Of a DNA stretch of 64,000 nt, positions 57,531 to 64,000 are shown piece after piece. The notes under the pieces were generated by a model. The model worked only from the letters and a program-made list of their open reading frames with translations, had not been told where the DNA came from and did not search any database. Both the position numbers and the translations under genes were made by a program. Source of the stretch: Beta vulgaris subsp. vulgaris. Taxonomy: Eukaryota > Streptophyta > Magnoliopsida > Caryophyllales > Amaranthaceae. Positions within the stretch are counted from its first letter, which is position 1. Every line of letters starts with the position of its first letter. The DNA lies in assembly GCF_026745355.1 (NCBI RefSeq), contig NC_079208.1:15626955-15690954 (forward strand), written 5' to 3'.

Positions 57531-58142
57531 GTAAATGAAAGTGGAGTGAGAATTAATGAGTTCTACTACTTTAGCCATAAATTTTTCATTGTGCCAATTT
57601 CTAACTTGTTAGCAATAAATGTTAATCAACTTTTGATTTTCTACTTGTGCTTTATGAAATCAAAACAAAACTATTAGATATATTAGTGGTGAAAATCATG
57701 TATAGGACATATATAAATATTAAATTTTTTTTGTTAAATTATTTATCATAAGAGATAATTAATAATTATTATTTTTTTAAAGGACAAATTTTAATAATTA
57801 TTACTTCATAATAAATTTTAAGGGGTAATATTTACGTTAGGGTAATATTTATGTTATTACTCGTCAATTTTTTTTGTCTAATACGGTCAAATAAGTTTCA
57901 ATCAAGTCCAATAAGGTCTAATAAGTTTCAATCAGAGCTAATATATAAGGTCTAATAAGTTTTCAATCAGGTCAACAAGTTTCAATCAGGTCCAATAAGT
58001 TCAATCAGATTCAATCAGTTCCAATAAGTTGAATCAGGTTCAATCCGATTTAATAAGTTCCAATCAGTTCAGTTCAATTCAGGTTCAATTAGTTCAGTTC
58101 AGATAAATTCATGGCCAATAAGTTGAAGAAAACACACCCTAA

Positions 58143-58588
58143 GTTGCAAGACTCGTTAATTATTCAGTCCACTCATCCGTTGTCATTGAGAGACCGCACG
58201 TTATTTTAAGAAAGTAGCTAGATCATGCGTTACAATAATAAGATAGGCAGATCCGAAAATCCCACCAAAAAAGGAAACTCAAGTTAGGCAAAGGTTATTT
58301 AACAAGAAATAAAAATCCGCATGACGTGCTTCCCAATTCCCAGTTGCCAGTTCCCAATTTCCCTCATTGATATGCTATTCAATATATGCCAGTGGCATGT
58401 GCTTATGGGATAAGATACACAGATAATCATGCAGAGATTTAAGATTATTTAACACAAGAAATAAACAACCAAACGAAGTGCTTCCCTCTGCTATAAAACC
58501 ATCTTTGTAGAAGTGTAGTGAAGAACTCAGAAATCAAAAGTGAGAAACAAAACACTATATAAGTATCATTACTAATAACAGTCGTGAG
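58143..58588 (+). promoter_or_regulatory. Promoter and 5' leader of cysteine-rich peptide gene C
   Basis: Matches the promoters of A and B apart from a few short indels. TATAAAA box at 58492-58498, ATG at 58589 (97 bp downstream). Confidence 0.8.
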
Positions 58589-58882
58589 ATGGAGATGAAG
58601 AAAAACATGAATGTGAAGGGAGTGCTTAGTTTGGTGTTGATGCTAACCATTGTGATGCTAGCCACAACACCTCAATCCACCTTTGCTGTTCGTCCCCTCT
58701 CAAACATTATGTTTGAAGGGATTGGTATCAACACCCAACCTCTTGCTTGCGTTTGGTATAATGAGGCATGTGGTCCTTTCTACCATTGTTGCGGAAAATG
58801 TTATTGTGACTTCGTCTATTCTGCTGGAGGATTTAGGTGCACAAATACCGCCTTTGATTATTCTCAAACATGCAAAGAATAA
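58589..58882 (+). CDS. Secreted cysteine-rich (knottin-like) peptide, copy C, 97 aa, diverged
   Basis: Same signal peptide (residues 1-33, identical) and all eight cysteines kept. It differs from A by P66H, F77Y, S91Y and I97E, all inside the Cys-rich domain; I see only one silent change (the Glu59 codon). Substitutions fall in the loops between cysteines, the usual place for specificity changes in knottins. Single exon, with the same promoter as A and B. Function inferred only by architecture. Confidence 0.85.
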   Translation: MEMKKNMNVKGVLSLVLMLTIVMLATTPQSTFAVRPLSNIMFEGIGINTQPLACVWYNEACGPFYHCCGKCYCDFVYSAGGFRCTNTAFDYSQTCKE

Positions 58883-59493
58883 TTTGGCATGTTAAAAAAA
58901 ACGGATGATTAATGTGGTTTGGATTATCAAATATTTCAGTTTTGATGCTTCTTCAATTTGCTGGTTGTAATAGTTAAATAAAGTTGCCACCCGCTCCTCG
59001 TAGTGGTTAGTATGTGGTTTGGTATAATAAAAGATGTGTTTTATTTGGTTGCAACTTAAGTTGTCATCGTCATTGTTATTGACTTGGTTTATCAGTTTTT
59101 GATCGTTCAATTCTAAATATCTAAATCTCCCTCTATTCCGTTTTAAACTCCCCAATCATTCTCTTTTCAAAAGTCAAATATCATATGTTAGATCATAAAT
59201 TTTCACTAATGCATAAGTTAAAATTATACTTCTATGATATTTTAATGGGTACATTCAAGAATCAATATATCATTTCTTTTTTAAATTTCTTCTCATTACA
59301 TAATTAAAGGTATTGCTTGTAAAGTTGTATGTTGAAAACTCTTGGTAAAGAAATGAGAAATTTAAAATTGGAGTATTACTGTATAATTGAAACAAGATCC
59401 TAGGAGAGATTCAAAAAGATATGGGAGGACTTTTATCAAATCAACCAGCACTCGAGCAGTGCTAGCAAAAAGGCGTACCTATTTGCAAGAGTG
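58883..59493. repeat. 3' flank of peptide gene C
   Basis: Collinear with 44051-44660 and 53356-54415. No gene. Confidence 0.75.
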
Positions 59494-59501
59494 CATGTAT
59501 A

Positions 59502-60483
59502 TAAAGATGTCAAAAAATGACCTGATCTGATAACCCGATCTGAACCTGTAACGACCTGTAACTGATTTGTACCTGAAATTTTGGCAAAACAGGTCACCTG
59601 TAACCTGACCTGTACCCGACCTGATAATAACCGGTACCTGCTTTTGACCCGATATCCTACGACCTAAACATGAACCGATACCTGTCCAAAAAAGACTAAT
59701 AACTGAAATGATCTGACCTGACAACGATCTGAACCTGATTCTACACCTGACCTGATTAGGACCTGAAACTGATTATAACTCGACATAACTTGTCATTAAC
59801 CCGACCTTTTGCGACCCATTACCTGATTTTACTAAACTTGTTGCGACCCGGTACATTATTTTACCTAACTTGTAGCTACATGTTACCCGATTTTACCCGA
59901 CTTGTTGATTGTTAATAACTCGACTTGTCAATTATTTCACCACATAGTAACATAAATCATATAAATCTACTATAAAAAGGTATATAACTAGATGAACTAT
60001 TCAAGCATTGCTTTTCAATGAAATCTTAATTAATGATACAAATTTGAAGCAACGCCACACAAAATTCATGACATGTTCCGTGCTCGAAGCGACCCGAAAG
60101 TGACTTTAAATCAAGTATGGTACAACCGGATAACTACCAACGTAAACCCGACTTGAAACTGACCTAAACCGCTATTATCCTGACCTGATAAGTATCCGGC
60201 TCACGCATGACCTGAACCTGAAAGCACCCGCTACAAACCTGCAATAAACCCGACCTGACACCATATGATCACGAAAGATGACCTATCCCGAAATTGACCG
60301 CACCGAACCCAACTGACCCTAAAAGAATAAATGAACCGAGACAGACCTGACCGAATTATGATCGTTCTCGACCTGCGCCCGATCTGTTTGATTTAATGAC
60401 CTGACACGACCTGACCGAACATGACTTGAAACCTGAGATGAACCGACCAGAACCCGACTCGAGTAACTGAAGTGACAGCTCTA
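59502..60483. mobile_element. hAT-like non-autonomous element (982 bp) rich in ACCTGA/ACCCGA words
   Basis: Ends TAAAGATGTCA and TAGAGCTGTCA (complement), with the perfect 8-bp target duplication CATGTATA (59494-59501, 60484-60491). The empty site is present in units A (about 44659) and B (about 54417). Most of the interior is degenerate repetition of GACCTGAACCTGA/CCCGACCTG in one orientation. No coding capacity. Confidence 0.92.
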
Positions 60484-60810
60484 CATGTATATACTAATTG
60501 AAATTGGATGTCCTGATGTGGCTATGCCTTGTAGGAGCCTAGCATGGTTGACGTGATTATAAAGAATTTCGATACAAGATGCATCTTGGCCAACCCGATT
60601 GGTTGCGCCAATCATCAAGGTCTATTTTAGGCCGAATTAATCATTATTCTTGAGAAATCGAGATTAGAACTAGGACTAAAAGTTTGATGTATAGTTTGAA
60701 TTTAGGTTTCATCTAATAAAATTTTGATTTTCATTTTCCAATTCAAATAAAAACCGATTGGAGTTTGAGTCGAAACAATCCAAATCGAATTGTCCAATTT
60801 TTTAAAACTA
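60484..60810. repeat. End of unit C backbone
   Basis: Collinear with 54417-54740. It stops at CCAATTTTTTAAAACT, where unit D begins. Confidence 0.75.
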
Positions 60811-63700
60811 ATGTGGTTTGGATTATCAAATATTTTCGTTTGGATGCTTCTTCAATTTGCTGGTTGTAATAGTTAAATATAGTTATCACCCGCTCCTCGT
60901 AGTGGTTAGTATGTGGTTTGGTATAATAAAGTTGATGTGTTTTATTTGATTGCAACTTAAGTTATCATCGTCATTGTTACCGGCTTGGTTTATTACTTGT
61001 TGATCGTTCAATTCTAAATATCTAAATTGTTTTCTTTTCGAAAGTCAAATATCATATTTTGATCATAAATTGACACCAATGCATAGTTGAATTCTGCTAA
61101 TATATGTTATTTTAATGTGTACATTAAAGAATCAAGATATGATATCTTTTTAAAATTTCTTCTCATTACATAATTAAAGATATTGCTTGTGAAGTTGTAT
61201 ATTGGAAACTCTTGGAAAAGAAATGAGAAATTTTAAGTGAGGAGTATTATTATATAATTGAAACAAGATGCTAGGAGAGATTCAAAAAGGTGTGGGAGAA
61301 CTTATATCAAATCAACGAGCTGTGCTAGCAACATGCCGTACCCATTTGCAAGAGTGCATGTATATACTAGTAAACTAGTTGCAGTTGGATGTCCTAATGT
61401 GGCTATGCCTTATAGGAACCTAGCATGTTTGACGTGATCATAAAGAATTTTGATATAAGACGCATCTTGGCCAACCCGATTGGTTGCGCCAATCATTAAG
61501 GTATATTTTAGGCCGAATCAATCATTGCTCTTTGAGAAGTCGAGATTGGACGTAGGGCTAAAAGTTCGATGTATACTTTGAATTCAGGTTTCATCCTATA
61601 AAATTCGATTTTCATTTTTCAATCCAAATCAAAATCAATTGGGGTTTGAGTTCTAGCCAATCCAATTCGAATTTTCAGAGAATGTACATAGATTTGATCT
61701 GAATCATCCAATTTTTCAAAAACTTGGTTTTTTCGCTGAAAAATTTGGCACAAGCAATAAAATAATGTGTTGGTAATAGAAATGATTCACAAAATCGCAT
61801 AGAAATTAATTAATACAAACTCATAATTTATTTTATAACAAGGTTCAACAATTGTATTAACAACATGTTCAACTACACAGCAGGTTCAACTTTATAGCAG
61901 CAAACTAGGGTTTCAACTTTTAAGGGAAAGGAAGGACTGCAAGACAATTTGGTCTTTTGTTTAAAAATGTAAATAAGCCCAATCATGCTGATCTAATCCA
62001 ATCAATTCCGAAAAAAATCTGTTTTTCAAAAAAAAAAAAAATCTGAACCCAGTTCGAACATAGTTTGTGTACAATCATTATGTAAGTTTATATCTACTCT
62101 CTCTATTTTTTTTTCAAGCTATATCTTCAAATATGAGTTAATAATCGAACCATGCTCGTTTTTCCATTAATGTACTCGTGAAAGGGTTCTACATCTTCAA
62201 AATAGTGTTAGTTGTTTTTTAATTCAAATTGTTAACGGGAATTTAGTCAATTAGATTAGTATGTTGTATGATATCGTTGTTAAGTAGCAATTAAGTTGTG
62301 AATATAGTAAGGCACATTGACCTCTACTTTTTCCTTATTTTCCAATTTCGATACGATATTTGGAATCAAAAATAATTAAATTAGTTACTTTTTTTAATTA
62401 TTAGGTTCGAATTATAAAATAATTCAAGATTGCAAGAAATATTATGGACTCATTCTATTTATTGGCTTGTGTGTTGAAAGGATCAAGTTTTGTTTTGTTT
62501 CCTTTGTCTTCTAATTTCCTAAAAAGATCTTGACTTTATACTATGATACTATTTTAATGTTTATATTATTTAGGTTTTCCTGTTTGTCAATAATCTTCTA
62601 TAAAGGGGCCATTGTGTCTTTTATTAGGGAAACAAATAGGAATGATTTAACACAATCAAAACCCTAACGCGATAATCAAGATTGATTATTTAATTAGTTT
62701 ATCATCCGGTCACACATAATTTTAATCTTTTGATTAGATGCAAAATGCCTACACATAGTCAATTATATTGAATATTTGACTATTTGTAAATTTAACTTGA
62801 AAATACGCATTCGAAGATATATATAATCTAATACTCATTTGTTTTTATCAGATGATACTCATTTGAAAAGTTGATTACTCATTTTATTAGATCAATACTC
62901 ATTTAAAGAATACACACTTATTATTTGAAAAGATGTGTTCTGATTTATTTCATCAAATATATAGATATTTGAAATACGCATATTTTTTTAGCCTACTTAA
63001 AGTGCACAACAAAATGTGTAGTCCCGAAAGTATTATATAATTTGCAGAACAAAATAAACTAAGTAAAATACAAAAAATGAAGAATAAGTAGGGAATTATT
63101 TTAGGTTTACCATTTGCAATTGTGAGCTACCGGGATTTTTGTTTCGACGAGTCCAAAAATCTAATTTCAACCACCTCTGATTTAGTTATGTAATACTGCC
63201 TCCGTTTGAAAATATAAATGACACGGTTTGACTTTTACACTATTCCCACACTCTTCTTTGACCGTATTTTGCGATTTGTACTTGTGGAAAAATATAGTAC
63301 TCATATGGATCTTATTACATTCATCTTGGTATATACTTTCACAACTTTTATATTTTTTACATTTAGGGAATTAGAGACATCAATAGGTAAAGTTACGCGT
63401 TGGCAAGCATGTCAAGAGAAGTGTAACAAATGAAGAGATGAGGGGTTTATCTCTCTACCCCTATTTCGGCTCCCCCCCCCCCCCCCCACCCCCAAGTGAA
63501 ATTAGGCATTTGGTGGTTTATAAACCACGAACCGACTTAAGCATCGCGAGGTGCGACGAGATCATAATCCTACGTAACCTTGCAGATCTGGGTTTGGCAA
63601 AGGGGTCGCGACAAGCGACCAGGCTCGCGAGGTGCGAGTCACAGTAAACAGGCCATCGCGACCCGCGACCACGTTCATGAGGTGCAACCAAAGGATGCAT
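60811..63700. repeat. Partial tandem unit D, lacking the peptide gene
   Basis: Begins at AATGTGGTTTGGATTATC, the 3' flank just after the peptide stop (compare 58911), and then follows the 3' flank and tail of unit A. No coding part of the peptide is present. A truncated Stowaway-like end (CTGCCTCCGTTTGAAAATA, about 63200) precedes a C-run (63471-63487) and the TCGCGAGGTGCGAC tail (63543-63690). Confidence 0.75.
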
Positions 63701-64000
63701 GAGATGTTATGCAAGGATTAGAGTTAAGTAAAGTTAAGGAACATGAAACGTCATGCAAGGTTGGGTTATGCAAGGTCAAGAAAGATGAAATGTAATGCAC
63801 GATACGTTGGGTGCTAACTTAATATTGTCGGGTGAGATGACAAGAAGCGAGCATAGGTATGTTAATTGTGGAAAGTGATGCAATTATTATCATCATCATT
63901 ATCATTATTATTATGATTATTATTATTATAATTATTATTATGATTATAATAAGAATAATAATAATTATTATTATTATTATTATTATTATAATTATTATTA
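63701..64000. repeat. ATGCAAGG-rich stretch and TTA/ATT microsatellite
   Basis: 63701-63870 repeats ATGCAAGG/GAGATG words without coding support. From about 63887 to the end is an interrupted ATT microsatellite running off the window. Confidence 0.8.

Larger units (their letters stand above)
56396..58139 (-). mobile_element. PIF/Harbinger-type element in unit C, opposite orientation to that in unit A
   Basis: Ends GGGTGTATTCTCTTCAACTT and, complemented, GGGTGTGTTTTCTTCAACTT, with the perfect 3-bp target duplication TAA (56393-56395, 58140-58142). Subterminal repeats of AATCAGGTCCAATAAGTTTC lie at both ends. It retains the same transposase tail as unit A, on the - strand, and is interrupted by a MULE-type MITE. 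Confidence 0.85.

Noticed and set aside
63198..63460. Complete Stowaway MITE at CTGCCTCCGTTTGAAAATA
   Set aside because: Only a left-type end is visible; no matching right end was found, so it is recorded only as a truncated piece of unit D.

Overview
This is nuclear DNA from a flowering plant. It is AT-rich and gene-poor, and is built mostly of nested transposable elements: Sirevirus-like and Tnt1-like Ty1/copia, L1-type LINEs, MULE, hAT, CACTA, PIF/Harbinger, Helitron and Stowaway. The only intact host-type genes I can support are three tandem copies of a small secreted cysteine-rich peptide. Its cysteine spacing resembles knottins of Mirabilis and Phytolacca, so a Caryophyllales species (spinach/beet/amaranth relatives) is my tentative guess. 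I saw no tRNA, rRNA or CRISPR.

Left part (1-22 kb). An autonomous-type MULE (complete at 14491-20380; its 3' part also at 1-3987) sits inside a long TTA microsatellite, which in turn lies in a plant-mobile-domain (PMD/MAIN-like) gene remnant. Positions 1-5330 and about 16376-21670 are a near-identical direct duplication. The first copy ends abruptly inside a Ty1/copia Sirevirus (5331-13482; no 5' LTR, 3' LTR at 11950-13482). A 16.4-kb tandem duplication with its junction at about 5330, or a mis-assembly of that form, explains both the repeat and the truncated retroelement. The MULE carries a MuDR-type transposase on the + strand and a small spliced GRF zinc-finger gene on the - strand.

Middle and right part (24.6-64 kb). 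The backbone is a tandem array of a several-kb unit: A (24628 to about 48000), B (about 49370-55470), C (about 55471-60810) and D (about 60811-63700, partial). A, B and C each hold one cysteine-rich peptide gene with the same TATA promoter; D has only the 3' flank. The units serve as each other's empty sites, so most insertions can be delimited to the base. Unit A is swollen by a full-length L1 LINE (26410-32826, one premature stop in ORF2), a Ty1/copia element (32898-40937) that itself holds a hAT element, a CACTA element and a LINE fragment, a Harbinger derivative (41034-42798), a Helitron (42802-43321), a hAT element (44721-45369) and a LINE 3' end (46460-47070). Unit B has a Stowaway and two Helitrons. 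Unit C has a Harbinger derivative containing a MULE-type MITE, and a hAT-like element.

How it works together: the host genes form a recently amplified small-peptide cluster with a shared promoter. Everything else is mobile DNA that has expanded and broken the space between copies. Single-base indels between the duplicated MULE copies are mostly in homopolymers, so some apparent frameshifts may be consensus errors.
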